Both the position numbers and the translations under genes were made by a program. Source: Erigeron canadensis (lineage: Eukaryota > Streptophyta > Magnoliopsida > Asterales > Asteraceae). Taken from it: 64,000 nucleotides of DNA. The stretch spans positions 50,714,587 through 50,778,586 of the forward strand of contig NC_057761.1 in assembly GCF_010389155.1 (NCBI RefSeq), read 5' to 3'. Shown here in pieces: positions 1 to 12,553 of the stretch (position 1 is its first letter; every line of letters starts with the position of its first letter). The notes beneath the pieces are model-generated. The model did no database searches. It saw nothing but the letters and a program-made list of their open reading frames with translations, and was not told the origin of the DNA.

Positions 1-10
1 TATTATTTGT

Positions 11-3000
11 GTGATTCTGTGTTTAAATTCTTGCTACTATGGTGATACTCCTGATGAAAATCTTAGGAATGTTAATCCTAGAAATGATGAATCTCAAAGT
101 GAAGAAAGAGTCTTTGCTACTTTGATAAGTAAACTTGATTTTGGTGATGGGTTGTATCTACATGCTAGTTACATTGTAGGAACACCTTTGATAAACTTTA
201 AACTGAAAGGAACTGAAAATTATAAAATCCATGAAACTTGCTTTGAAACTAAAAATATGATGGGTTTTATTATTGGTGTTTGTGTGAAATCTTATGAAAA
301 TGATGTCTTTACCAAACAATGGGATAGATGTAATTATGTGGTCTTGTCTTGAATTCTTGGTTGTGTCACTGAATAGTTGTATTTCGGCTAATTTTTTTTC
401 AAAAAATGCAAAAATTGTTTGAAATTAAAAGAGACTTATGCAAAGGTTGATGGTTCTATTACTTTTAATATTCATCATAAAATAAACTTTATCTCACAAT
501 TTGGCAGACCTATTTCTGAATATTATCACAATTTGAACTCTCTCTGGAAACAATTTGATGCTCTTGCTAAGCTTCCTACTTGTACTTGTAATGCTGCAAA
601 AGAAATTCAAGATCACCAAGATCTTTTAAAGTTGATGCAATTTCTTATGGGTCTTGATGAAACTTACTTACCTATAAGAAGCAATCTTTTAACTAGAGAC
701 CCTCTGCCAAGTGTCAAAGTTGCTTTTGCTATCATATCAAGGGAGGAGTCTCACAGAGGTATACCTTCTGCTGAGACTGCCCCTAAACCTTAAACCAGTG
801 CCTTTCTTTCTAAATCTTTTGAGACTGGTAAAAGGAACTTTAATAACGAAAACTCTGAGCATAAAAGTTTTGAACCTAAAAGAGGTCCAAACACCAATCT
901 TAAGTGTACTGGTTGTCACAAATTTGGTCACACTGTTGATAGATGTTATGAAGTTGTTGGATATCCACCTGGTTATGGTGGGGATACTTTGGCTAGAAGA
1001 AATGGTTCTTAGTCTTTTTATAAGCCTCTGGCTAATAACAATGTCATGCTTTTTTATTCTCTTGTCGTTGGCTCTATTGTGGCTTCAACTAGTGGAGCAC
1101 CCTCTCCCAATCCCTCTAGTCCTATCGCCCTTACAAGTGATCAGTATGCTAGACCGATGAGTCTTTTGAACATGAGTGAAAAACATCAAAACAAAGGTGC
1201 TCATGCCAACATGGCAGGTACTTTCTTCAATTCTAATTATTTCTTCAATTTTAATCTTGATACGTTTTTTTGTTCTAATGCCACCATTATTAAAAATATG
1301 ATAGACCTTGGTTGGATTGTTGATTCCGGTGCTAACCAGCACCTTACTTGTTATAATAAATACCTTATTAATGTTGAAGACATCTCTGGTCTTGGTCTTA
1401 ATCTTGGTCTTAATGTTGGGCATCCAAATGGAACCCAAGCCAGGATCTTAAAAATTGGTGATCTTGTTCTTACTGATAAGGTCACTCTATTTGGTGTGCT
1501 ATTTGTTCTTGAATACTGTGTTAATTTGTTATATGTGCATTGTTTGGCTAGGGATAGTAAATTGTTTATCTCATTTGATGAGAATAAATGTTACATACAT
1601 GACTTGAGGTCGAAGATAATGATTGGGAGTGGTAATGAGACTGGTGGACTTTATGTATTTTAAAGAAAATTTAGAGGTAATATTCCTGTGTGTAACAATG
1701 TGAAAGTTGTGTGCCACTTGTCTAGACATATATGGCATAACAGACTTGGACACCTTGTTGACCCTATTATGACTACCCTTAAAGATAAACTTAACTTAGA
1801 TCTTCAACAAACTTCATCACCATGTGAAGTCTGTCATAGAGCCAAGCAGACCAGAGACCCTTTTCCTTTAAGCAAAACCAAAAGTCATGAGCTTGGTGAA
1901 CTTGTTCACGTTGACTTGTGGGGACCTTACAAGTAGAGAAGGGTTTAGATACTTTTTGACTATTGTTGATGATTGCAGCATGGGTGTTTGGGTGTGTTTG
2001 TTAAAACAGAAGGATGAAACCATTGAAAATGTTGAATACTTCCAAAGTCTGCTTAAAAATCAAATTAATAAAGCTGTCAAAACTTTTAGAAGTGACTGTA
2101 AAGCAGAAAATGAATTTTTTCTTTAAAAGGCATGGTATTAATCATCAGAGTTCTTGTTCTTACACTCCTCAACAGAATGGTGTAATTGAAAGGAAACATA
2201 GGCACTTGCTCAATGTAGCAAGAGCCCTTATGTTTCAAGTGAGGTTGCTTGTATGACTGTATTATGATTGTCACTTACCTTATTAACAGGTTACCATCTT
2301 ATGTCTTGTCTGGAAGATCACTTGCTCAATACTAGTGATATTTTATTCCTCTTCTTGATTCTATTTTTCTTGAAAATGATAACACCAATGGCCTTAGACC
2401 CAATAATGAAGAGAGAGCTCATAATCATGCATCCCATGATGATGGCAGTAATCCTTCTAGTGGTCCCACTGTGACTATTGAGGATCCTGGTGGTGCAAAA
2501 CACCTATGGATGAAGACAACACTTCTGAAGGCAACACCATTATATCCCAATCTGAATCTGTCATACAAGCTCAAAGGGTTGATAAACCAACAAACACTAG
2601 CTTAAGAAGGTCTTCTAGAACCATTAGAACTCCTAGAAACCTTGATGTTTGTGCTTACTAATAAAACCAAGACCAAAACTAAACATCCTATAGCCAACTT
2701 TGTGTGCTATTCTAGACTTAATTATGAAAATGCTTGTTTTGTGTCCAACTTGAACAAATTGCATGAACCTTCTTCCTACTTGGAGGCTAGCAAAGATCCA
2801 CTTTGTGTTGATGCTATGAACTTTGAGATGGAAGCCTTGTATAATAATGGAGCTTGGGAGTTGACTGGCCTTCCACCCAATAGGGAACCCATTTGGTGTA
2901 AGTAGGTGTCCAAAATCAAGTATAAATCCACTGGTGAAGTGGATAGATACAAGGCCAGGCTTGTTGCCAAATGATATTCCCAAAAACATGGATTAGACTT

Positions 3001-4030
3001 TGATGAGACCTTTTCCCCTGTTGTGAAAATGGTCACCATTAGATGTCTTGTAACTGTAGTTGTTTCTAATCAATGTCCTATATATCAAATGGATATCAAC
3101 AATGCCTTCTTGTATGGTGATCTTGATGAGGAAGTTTACATGGTTTAACCTCCTAGATATCACTCAAGATCTGACCCAAAGGTATGTAAGTTAACTAAAT
3201 CCTTGTATGGGTTTAGTTAACTTACATACCTTTAGGGCTTGTATGAGAACTTTATAAGACTTTATTTCTGAGTTTGGCCTTCTTGGTTGCAAACCATGCC
3301 AAACTTCAAATGATTCTAGTTTATTACTCTCCTCAATGAATGATTCTGATAGACCCCTTAATAACATTAATGGTTATCAAAAACTTGTTGGGAAATTGAT
3401 CTATCTTACTCTCACTGGGCCAAATATATCCTATGTTGTTCATATTTTAAGTCAGTTTATGCATGATCCTTATGAGTCTCACTTAAAACTTGCATTGAGA
3501 GTTATAAGGTATCTCAAAGGATCACCACTTCAAAAGAGACACCAATCTCTCCCTTAAAGCTTATGTTGACTCTGACTGGGCCAAAAAGGCTACTGCCAGG
3601 AAAAGCACCACTGGTTTTAATATTCTCCTTGGTAGTACCCCCATTTCTTGGAAAAGTAAAAAACAGGGCACCATTTCTAGATCTTCTGCTGAAGCAGAAT
3701 TTAGGGCCCTGTCTGTAGTTACTTGTGAAGTCATTTAGGTACTGAAAATCCTTAGATATTTAGGAATTCATGACAACACCCATGTTCTTGTTCTATGTGA
3801 TAGCAAGGCTACAATTAAGATTGCAGCCAACCTTGTGTTTCATGAAAAAACCAAACACTTTTTTGAACTTGACTTACTTTTTACAAGAGAAAATGTTAAC
3901 TTAGGTGTCATTGAAATCTTTAAGGTAAAGTTCAGAAAACAACACTGCTGATATATATTCATCAAAGGACTCACACAACTTCAACACAAATCAAACTGTG
4001 AAAGACTATGTATTTTTGACCCTTTCCAGA
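11..4030 (+). pseudogene. Broken copia gag-pol polyprotein
   Basis: The gag part covers about 11-800, split by a frameshift near 350-420. A CCHC zinc knuckle of the form CX2CX4HX4C is at 905-946. The protease active-site motif VDSGA is at 1319-1333. The GAG-pre-integrase HHCC finger lies at about 1725-1870 (HNRLGH ... CEVCHRAKQ). The integrase core follows to about 2250 and includes TPQQNGV. The RT N-terminal half runs about 2820-3233 up to KSLYGF. The YVDD catalytic segment is missing. A further RT piece (3330-3540) and RNase H with AYVDSDWA and SRSSAEAEFRAL (about 3557-3950) follow. In-frame stops occur for example after PIWCK (2903) and in the RT. Nothing here can make an active enzyme. 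The RT gap carries a striking palindrome, described separately. Confidence 0.92.
3178..3233. repeat. 22-bp perfect inverted repeat with 12-base loop at the RT deletion junction
   Basis: The left arm 3178-3199 (AAAGGTATGTAAGTTAACTA and two more A) is the exact reverse complement of 3212-3233, with 12 bases between. The left arm and loop are normal RT coding sequence (KVCKLTKSLYG). The right arm is the same stretch inverted. Coding homology resumes beyond it several hundred bases further on in the RT, so the palindrome marks a deletion breakpoint. Confidence 0.9.
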
Positions 4031-4047
4031 ATTAAGTTGTGGGGGGA

Positions 4048-4496
4048 TGTTAATTTATGCAACTTAATTCTTACTTATTCAATTTTTTTATTTTAGGAAA
4101 TAAACAAGGAGGACTAGCTAAATGCTGACAAGGAAGGGACTAAAGCTGTCAAGTGAAGAAAATGGAAGGAGCTATCTAGATCCTGTCTGCCTATGTATGC
4201 TACCTACCTTAGTATCTAGGGATTTGAATATTCCCTGATAGACAGTAGTTGTTACGTCCTTTTCGAGCCGTTATGGCATCTTCTCTCTTGTATCGATCAT
4301 TTAGGGCTTTGTTCCAAAAACTTCTTTTGATTATTTAGTTTTTAATTCCTAAATTAGTTTTATGTTTAAGTATTATTTCTATTGTATTAAAACCTTTTAG
4401 TTTCTATATAATACATCAAATCCTTCGCTCATTCTGTTTTCTTGATTGAATCTGGTACTTGGTACATATTCTTGTATTAATCTGCACATTTGTTCA
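4048..4496 (+). repeat. 3' LTR of the copia element
   Basis: It starts with TGTTAA directly after the polypurine tract (GGGGGGA, 4041-4047) and plausibly ends in TGTTCA at 4491-4496, about 449 bp. A TATA-like TATATAA at 4405-4411 fits an LTR promoter. The right end is tentative because the 5' LTR is not in the window for comparison. Confidence 0.7.
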
Positions 4497-4964
4497 TGGA
4501 ATCCTGGCTCCGCCCCTGATCATAACCTTTTCTATCTTTAACTAAGACATCTTAACTCATATCTATCTTAATTTGTATCTTCAATTGTGCGGGTGTGGAT
4601 GCTAGTTTTCTTTTAATTTTCATTATTATCATACTATATTAATATCCATTCATTAACTCATAACACAACCCGTGTTCAAATATGAATACCTCATAACTTG
4701 TTTAACTTTTAAATTATCATACTAGAATTTGGTTATTATAGATTGATTGATGCTAAAACATTATAATATTGAACTTTAAGTTGTGTATCTCTTTTGGTTT
4801 CTGGTTCAACCTCAGTCCAACCCGTTCGCCGATTGAATTCGTTAAATTTAATTTGTGATGTCAATTCAGTGTTTGATCCAATTTTTAAAACATTATTATG
4901 CGAGTGTTTGATTAACATAGTTTTTCCAGAATAGAAGATTAATAGGAGTAATTGTGTACGAGTA

Positions 4965-5222
4965 AATGTGTGTGTGAAAAAACAGTAGAATAGTTGGGCT
5001 TTTTAGATTGTGCTATTCTTGTACATTGTGAAGTGTACAATAACAATTAGCAAATTTGCCGAAGTCTAATAGATTGCCACATTAACTCTAAGGGTAATTT
5101 TGTGTGTGTGTAAAAACAGTAGAATAGTTGGACTTTCTTGATTGTGCTATTCTTGTACATTGTGAAGTGTACAATAACAATTAGCAAATTTGTCAAAGTC
5201 TAATAGATTGCCACATTAACTC
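4965..5222. repeat. Tandem direct duplication, about 134-bp period, with internal hairpin
   Basis: Two copies (4965-5088 and 5099-5222) are nearly identical from the (TG)n start through AATAGTTGG, the AGCAAATTTG block and CCACATTAACTC. Each carries the hairpin TTGTACA / TGTACAA with 8 bases between. The two copies differ at only a few positions, so the duplication is fairly young. Confidence 0.85.
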
Positions 5223-5229
5223 AGATCTC

Positions 5230-5429
5230 AAACGAGTCATATACCCGTACAATATAACGGTAATGGTGATAGAGGCGCGGGATGGTAGCGACGGTGGCGA
5301 TGGCGACGGGTTGTGGTCGTATTAGATGTTTAAATTAATGAATAAATGAGAGAAATATTTTTAGTAGTTTGGAGTTGTAATTTGAGATTTGGGAAGGGGG
5401 TTTCTCTTTTACGTAAGAGTATATATAGA
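5230..5429 (-). mobile_element. Degenerate short Helitron-like element
   Basis: On the - strand it starts with TCTATATATACTC (first base at 5429). It runs into a pyrimidine-rich CCGTCGC/CCACC tract and ends with a relic of the ...GTACGGGTATATGA terminus near 5234. The internal GGTGGCGATGG composition on the + strand matches the better-preserved Helitrons at 28391 and 60111. The expected CTAG end is lost. Confidence 0.4.
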
Positions 5430-5448
5430 AAATCTATTGAGGTTTTAG

Positions 5449-5647
5449 GTAAAATAAAACAAGTATTAAAGTAAAACAAATAAAAGAATATGTTATTCCT
5501 TATTAAAAATCACTGTGAATCATGAAAATCATTGTGCATCAATATATATATTTGGATTTTGTGAATCTTCGTGCATCAATATTATTATGATCCAAAAGTC
5601 AAGATCTTGTTCTATCTATTTTACTTTAATACTTGTTTTACGGTAAC
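5449..5647. mobile_element. MITE, about 200 bp, copy 1
   Basis: Terminal inverted repeats include a perfect 21-bp match: AAAACAAGTATTAAAGTAAA plus A at 5456-5476, and its reverse complement at 5619-5639. The interior has GTGCATCAATATATATA and CAAGATCTTGT. A second copy lies at 63228-63418. It has no coding capacity. The superfamily is not assigned because the target duplication is unclear. Confidence 0.8.
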
Positions 5648-7242
5648 AAATCTTAATCTATCGGAAAATAGATATGTTTAAGGAAATTAGTTGATAGCTA
5701 AGTTTGTTGTTTATAGCTGGAACTTTTAACATGGTAATATTCTTGTTTATTTTTTTAATGTTCAAAAGGTAATTTTCTTTTATTATATTAAAAAATATAT
5801 ATACAACCATTCAAAATGAAAAATATGATGGACATACTCATCATTTAGTCATTTACAACCCGAGGCGACAACTAAAAACAACCTACACTATATTAATAAC
5901 TCAAATACCAGTGAGGCAGTGATAATGGTGGAAATTGATTATGGACCATAAAAGGTGGGCTAAATGGGCTGTATACAAATTACTCAATCTGTGAATAGAA
6001 AAGATACAAATTACTTCAATCAATATATTCATATCTATTTTCGCTAGAAATATGTAACCGACCCAGATTTCTTACATATTGTGTGTGGTTCTTTGATGAT
6101 TTAATAACTTAATGAACAACGTTTCCAACAATCGACTGACCTTAAATGAGCTTTAAGGAGCTGGGCTTTTGAAAATAAGCTCGTATATTTATAAAAGGAG
6201 AAAGCAACTTTGTTATAAGGTGTTAAAATTTAGCCTTAAACTTTTTAGAAGTCGATAAACAAATTTCTAAAATAAAAGTTAAGTGAAAGAAAAGGTTCCT
6301 CAACTTCTCGCCCAAGCCCTAAGTTCCAGGCCCAACCCAACCCACAGCCATAACCTCAACTAATTTTGTCAAACATGAAATAATATTTTATTGTGTAAGA
6401 TTTTGTTAAATATAGCATTCAAAAATCAAAACTATGAATACATGAGAGCGTAGTACATAAAAAATAATAACGTTTCTAAAATTAAGGATAAACATAGGAG
6501 TGCAACAAATTTATTAAACGTTTTAACAGGAAATCACTCCGTAAAACTTATAGCAATATAATTGGGTTACCATTTCTTCAAACTTATTACAAAGTTAAAG
6601 CTAATACTTCTTTGATTCGTGTAAACTAATGTCGTCTATTCCCATCTCTCGTAGTCTTCTACCTCCTTCCGCCACCACCAACGCCATCATAAAATCACCC
6701 AAAATGCTGACCTCTATAGCAATTTGGATCTTCAGATTCTCTCTCTTCTGCTACACACTTCACTCTGATACGACTATACGAGTACTTTCCATTAATTTTT
6801 CGGCACGACTTTAATGCCTCATCTATTTTTGCAATGAGTTATGTCCGCCGTTATCGAGTGATAAAAGATTGTTCAAAACTTCAAATCATTTAAAAGAAAC
6901 TTCAAGTATAAAATCACATCAATTATCCTTCGAACAAATCTTTAGATCTCTTGGATCATTTTCAAGTTTATTCCAAAAGGCTGTTTATCCCCTTTCTTAA
7001 TATATGCTCACGTCATCAATAAGAATGTCCAGGGCTTGAGTAATAATCATATATGAGCTCAATAAAATCCACTTAAAATCAAATGTATAAATCATTACAT
7101 ATTGCAATTAATGAAAAATTAAAGAATGATGAAATAAATCCCAGATTACTCACTACAACCGAAACATCTGGAAAGTTTTCAGAAATAAACATAAGTTAAG
7201 ATCTTGTGTCATCATCCACTTTAAGCTTTAGCAAAAATCAAA

Positions 7243-10200
7243 TCAGAACAAGAGACCACTCGATAGCATCATTATCATCATCCCGACCCAGCCGTACCCG
7301 CCACCGGAAATCCTAATGGATGTCGCTGGAGAAGTATCTTGTGGCCTGAAAATGTCAACCAGTATTTAGGATCAGAACTATCAGTTTGAAAATAAGAAAA
7401 ATGGGGACTAATTGACTGTTACAAGTATACATACTTCTGTAATCGGCTGAGGGCCCCGCAAAAAAGAGCGTTGTCAGGCATTGGCAACTCTGTCTTGTTA
7501 TTTTTCTCGGGATTAACGATTCTGATATAGGTTTCTTGACCAAGATACCACGAGTCAAGATTTTCGGTTCTTAGGTTCCATACTCCTACATTGTCTAGAG
7601 AGATCAAAACAGCCGTCCATGCTCCAGGAAAAACCTACATACAAAGTATGTTTCAGATGTGCATTTTTGAAGCTGAAATGCATTGCCATATTTAAATTGA
7701 TTATGGAATAATCAGATAAACAGTTGCAACGAAACAGACAGCAGGAGAATCATTTGGATGTGGTTCCATTAATCAAAGCTGCGATAACCAGATGATCAAG
7801 TGATCAATTATCTATCAGAAGATCTAATTAGTATTTAAAAATTTGATAAATAACTATTCAAATGGTCATAAAAGTGTTGATGAACTTCACCAAAACCAAC
7901 CATTATCATTTTCACTATATCCGAAGTCCGAACACTAGAACTTGATTGAGGAACTTAAAACTCAATAGTCACATGCTCACTTTTTAAACGTAACAGAAAA
8001 CACCTTTTTAAAATCACTTGACAGGACACATTTGGATGTAAATAATTAATGTTTGTAAAGTATAGCTGAAACTCTCTTGGATTGGAATAGAAAGAAAGTG
8101 TTGATATATATAGTATTGTTTCAACCGAACATCAGTAACTGATTATGGCAGCTTAAAACCACAGCAACCAAATAAGTTAGAAAACAGAAATCAAAACACA
8201 TCAGCTAGTTCGAAACCGAATTTATGCCAATGATTCTTGAAATACCTGTGTGGTACCACGAGCAATGCCATCCCATTTATTGTATGTCCCTCTGCTATCA
8301 TTTGTCCACTCACCGTAACCCATTCTGAAATTAAAATGAACTAAAAATTAGATAAGCAAACTAACGCAAAACAACATAAAAATAAAATGAAAGGCTTCTC
8401 ATACCCGACTACAAAAAATGCATATCCGTCAATATGATAACTATGCATTTTCGTCTCATTATTTTGTAATATAACTTCCATAAATCCTCTATAGGTTCCA
8501 TTAATAACCGATGTCTCCATCTTCGGTGGTCCTGTAAGGGGCTCGGTAGGAAAATCGAGCTTATATACTCCCTTCAGTTTGTACTGATCAGCAAGCCTAA
8601 TAGGTGTTGTAGGATTCACAAATGAGATCCCACTAAGTGTAGCCCTTCGTTTCCCGTTAATGGTCACGGGTGGTTTGTTTTTAAGTATATACACTTCGGT
8701 TACATTAATAGAACCGTATTTAAAAGAACCCTGTGGGTTAGGTCGGGCACCACTAGCTGAAACATTCCCCCTGCATAAGATCAATCAGCCAGGAAGAATA
8801 AAAAAAACATCACTAGGATATCGATCCATTAATGGATCATTATAGTTATGGAATGCTAAGTGACCGTACCTGATGGACCGGGCTTGGTTCATAGAGAAAG
8901 TGTTATCAAACTGATCTTGAGGGGGGTCAGGAAGTGGGCCTGAGGCTTTCCCTTTAGAGTTTGAGTAGTGCAAGATCCCAACACCAGTAACCCTTTTCCA
9001 GGTGGATTCGTTCACGAATCTAGCACTGGCAACGATATAGTAATCGCTACTGGCATTTTGGTCCATGGTAATTAAAAATGAGTATGATTGTCCAACATGT
9101 ATATCTAAACTAGTATAGTTTTGTTGCACAGTGTATGAGCCCTCAGTTTCTGCTAATAGTAGGTTGTGGTTTTGAATTCTAAAATTCAAACTAGTCGACA
9201 CACCAACATTGCTTACACGAATACGGTAAGTTTTGCCTGTTCAAAGTCAACCAAGATGACTAGTTCAGAACGATATGATACACATATCAAATAACAAGAT
9301 TGATAAATTTAAACATTCCTTCATGTACTACTCACCTGGTTCGACATTAATAGTTTCATAATCAATCTTGTCCGGGACAAGAGTATCGTTATATCTGTAA
9401 GGGCCTTTTCCATTAATAAGAACCCCATCAGGCATGCCAAGTGCTCGACCAGCATCAAGGGTCTTCCTTAAATCCTATAAACAAAGGAAAGGAGAATTAA
9501 ATCTACACTCACACATTTACTTTTCATTTTGAAGAAGATATTTTCACTGGAAACTTACAGTGTGGTTTCTAATGTACCAATCACCAATCACGATTGTAAT
9601 ATCGCCAGCCGGATTATCAAATGGGGTTGGAATAACAGACCTAGGATTTATAATGAAGCTACCAAAACCACCCGAAGCTCGTTGAAAATTTAGCGAAGGG
9701 AAGTAAAAATAGCTGCCAATTTGATCTTTAACTTGAAAGTTATAAGTCCAATTCCACTTTGGGGGAATTGGACAATTAGTGCCAAGAACACCATCTTGCC
9801 AAGAACTCCGTTTTTGCTGTACACCAGCCCTGTTTAAATCAATACATAATCCAACATTCCCATTTCAGATTCACGATATAAAATAGTTAAGTCGGTAAAG
9901 CTAGTGATTTAGGTCCCGGATTCACTAACGACCCAAATTTAAGTATACATTATATACATATAAAAAAAAACTTGTCTGACTCTAACACATTGTACACACA
10001 ACAAAAGGCTCCATTTTGTTTAGTTTTAGCAGAAGCTTGAAGAACAATAAACAAGATCTTACCAAGTAATGAGGACATCTTCATCTAATTTGTTCCTCAC
10101 ATTAACAACAACATTGTTATTAGTTGTTGAATTAATAGTAGGGCCAGGAAATTTTCCATTGATGGCTATAACCTAAAAAACCAAGATTCAATACAATGCA

Positions 10201-10803
10201 GGTCAAGATTTAGAACAACATTTAAATTTGTCAATATTCAATATATCTACTATTGCTCTGTATATACATTTCCAAGATCTGATACAAGATAGCATCAAGT
10301 TTAAATCTTGAAACACACTCATTCAACTTTATCATGAATAAAACATAACCCACATGAAAAATTAACAGATATACATACAGTATAGATTTATGTATGTATT
10401 TGGGTAGCCATTGTCCATTGAGTAAAACCCACTTGGGAACTACTGCTAATTCAAAATCCAAAGGCTACCCATTAATAAAAATGTGATTTTTAGCAAACCC
10501 ATGTTGAGAAATCCAAAAAATTTCAAAAAAAAAAAAACATAGCCCATAAATCTTTGGCCAAAAATCACTGGGGAAATAGCACTTATTCAAACTACTATAT
10601 AACTAGCCCATGTAATAAATTAATAAAATTTATCAAATAAGAAACTGAAGTAAGTGTACCTGTTGGGGGACACCAAGAGGTGAAGCAGTAATGTAGGTAA
10701 GTTCAAATTTGTAGGAAACAGTGGGATCTTCAGCTAAAGTGAAGCTCACAAACAAGGAAATGTAAATTAAAAGGAGACAATAGAGAAAGCTAGAAGAAGC
10801 CAT
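7243..10803 (-). CDS. SKU5: SKU5-like multicopper-oxidase-related GPI-anchored protein (592 aa, 9 exons)
   Basis: Exons on the - strand: 10803-10660, 10172-10063, 9829-9559, 9474-9336, 9236-8870, 8770-8405, 8324-8246, 7634-7435 and 7345-7243. All junctions are GT-AG, frames join without gaps, and the sum is 1,779 nt (592 codons plus stop). Residues 1-24 form a signal peptide. Three cupredoxin domains follow, with family-typical blocks TASPLGVPQQVIAINGKFPG, SSWQDGVLGTNCPIPPKWNW, LNFQRASGGFGSF, YTVQQNYTSLDIHVGQSYSF and NLDSWYLGQETYIR. The C terminus is a hydrophobic tail (GMMIMMLSSGLLF) that fits a GPI-anchor signal. Known SKU5/SKS proteins lie at the plasma membrane and wall and affect directional root growth. 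The copper-binding HCH motif of ascorbate oxidase is absent, and the usual first-domain HW(N/H)G is TWAG here, so oxidase activity is unlikely. SKU5 versus its close paralogue SKS1 is not resolved. Confidence 0.95.
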
Positions 10804-11620
10804 AAATTTATAAAAGAAAACTACTTTTTTTTTTATCTTGTAATGAATGGAAAAAATTTATATGTATAACTTTTTAAGGTTTTACATTATCAGTGAAGAG
10901 AGGAGAAAGTGCAAAAAACAATTGTGGGGGAGGAGAGACTATATGTATGTGTTTAAGTGAGTATAATATGTTTTGGTTATTGTGTGGATTTTTTTTTTGC
11001 GTATTTGAGGGTGGGGGTAGTGGGGACAAAAAATGCAAGAAAGTTAAGGAAAATGAGTTGGATATAGATGTGGTCTTGGCTGGCATATTATCATTTGAAC
11101 ATGAACATGCATGGAGAAAAGGTGATAAAATATTGGATGGATGGAAGCAAAAGAAAAATAGCCATTGCAATTTAGGGACCATTTAAGGATTGTCCTTTAA
11201 AATCTAGGTCATCATTGTTATCAAACAACAAATAACCTTTTGTTTTTTGGTTGTATCCCTTTTTTTTTTAAATATTAATAATGTTATTTGGATTGTCTTG
11301 TTTAAATTTTAAAATCCCCCATTTCATATGAAAGGAGGAAACTCATGTGATATCACAAGTTTGAGGTGTCAACCAAAGAGCTCTTCCACATAGGTTTTAT
11401 AATGTCAAGTTGTAGGTATTTTAAGGTGTATTTGGTGTGTGGGGAGGCGTATTTGGGCGGGGGAATCACACAGGTTTTCAAAATTTGAATGTGTACATTG
11501 AGTGGTGGGAAATGAAGAGAGAATAGAGATAGAAATACTAAAAGAATATAGATAAATATATATCAGGCTCTTTTCTCTCCCATCAAAATAACACACATTT
11601 CATTTTTGCTTTTACAGGTT
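10804..11620. other. Upstream region of the SKU5-like gene
   Basis: Read on the - strand, about 10840-10960 is a CT-rich leader-like stretch (CTCTCCTCCCCC, CTTTCTCCTCTCTTC) just before the ATG, typical of plant 5' untranslated regions. No firm TATA box could be chosen. Open frames in this stretch on both strands are low-complexity and are not called as genes. Near 11.2-11.6 kb no feature is identified. Confidence 0.45.
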
Positions 11621-12380
11621 TGTATTTTGGAATTCATTTCAAAAAGGATCAATATTCATCATCTACATATTGGTAAGTTAATTAATCAATTGCTAAAAGG
11701 TTTGTTTTAGATCTTATATTATATAGAGATTTGAAATGATTTTTTTTTAAATATTTGGGTTTTTTATAATTTCTATATATATATAAAAGATATGGGCTTT
11801 TAATCTTTTTTAGATGATGTATTTTAATACAAAGAAAGTTGAGCAGTGGAAGCCAAAGAGATTAGCAGTGTTGTTGTTGTGGTTGTTCACTTGAAACACC
11901 AAGTTATGAAGTAGATTGCAATAACTATTACTTATATAGTTTCAACCTATACTTCTTATAAATGATGAAGTTAATTTTTCGAGTTCATAAGTAACAATAT
12001 TCTCATTGTTTTTTAGGCATGGAGAAATAAAGGGATTTACAGCTTGAAGATGATGTTGATGAAAAGGTATATGAGTTTTTTTTTATTGTTAGCTTTTGAT
12101 GTACTTTTATGGATTTTAAAAAGCTACATTATGTAAAAAGTCAAGCATATGGCCAAATATTATTTTGGTATGTTTATGATGGAGAATTTTGTTAGTCCAA
12201 TATAAACTGGGTTCTTTCTTTGTTGATTTCCTCTAAGAATTTTGTAGGTTTGATATAGGTTATCTTATTTAAAAATTTCAGATTTGTATATGAATATCAA
12301 GTGTTTGATAAAATGCTTCAATGAATATTATTATTATTGTATTAATATAAACGTGATGAATAAACATGTTTTTTTTTCAG

Positions 12381-12553
12381 AGCTAAAGAATTCATTGGCA
12401 AAAGTATTATCAAGATTTGGATAGACAACGGAGATATTAGCATTCAAAACATTGAAACATAAAGGTCAGGCTTGGGTTGTTTTTGAGGATGTTTTGTCTG
12501 CTACTAATGCTTTCACACATATGCAGGGGAAACTGTTTTTTGACAAGCCCATG
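12381..12553 (+). pseudogene. U1A/U2B'' spliceosomal RRM exon fragment
   Basis: Translation gives ELKNSLAKVLSRFG, a TAG stop, [14 protein letters not shown], then [16 protein letters not shown] and [11 protein letters not shown]. This matches the first RRM of U1A/U2B'' proteins, which bind snRNA hairpins; the RNP1 octamer appears as KGQAWVVF. The exon is bounded by a TTTTTTTTTCAG acceptor and a GTATGTG donor. The internal stop and the lack of flanking U2B'' exons make it non-functional as that protein. Confidence 0.85.

Larger units (their letters stand above)
1..4496 (+). mobile_element. Degenerate Ty1/copia LTR retrotransposon, 3' part (5' LTR outside window)
   Basis: Domains occur in copia order: gag, zinc knuckle, protease, integrase, reverse transcriptase, RNase H, polypurine tract, LTR. 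In copia elements integrase precedes RT, which separates them from Ty3/gypsy, and that order is seen here. The element begins before base 1. Numerous stops and frameshifts break the polyprotein, so it cannot be autonomous. RNase H is followed by a G-rich polypurine tract (4041-4047) and a TGTTAA LTR start at 4048. The lineage within copia is not assigned. Confidence 0.93.
4497..7242. other. Intergenic spacer between copia element and SKU5-like gene
   Basis: No gene was found. A short reading frame at 6629-6814 shows no recognisable domain. The stretch holds a tandem duplication, a degenerate Helitron-like piece and a MITE (separate entries). The rest is AT-rich and unassigned. Confidence 0.6.

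Noticed and set aside
10893..11186. Open frames on both strands upstream of the SKU5-like gene
   Set aside because: Low-complexity composition (G-rich on +, C/T-rich on -), overlapping in antisense, no domain; better explained by the leader and promoter.
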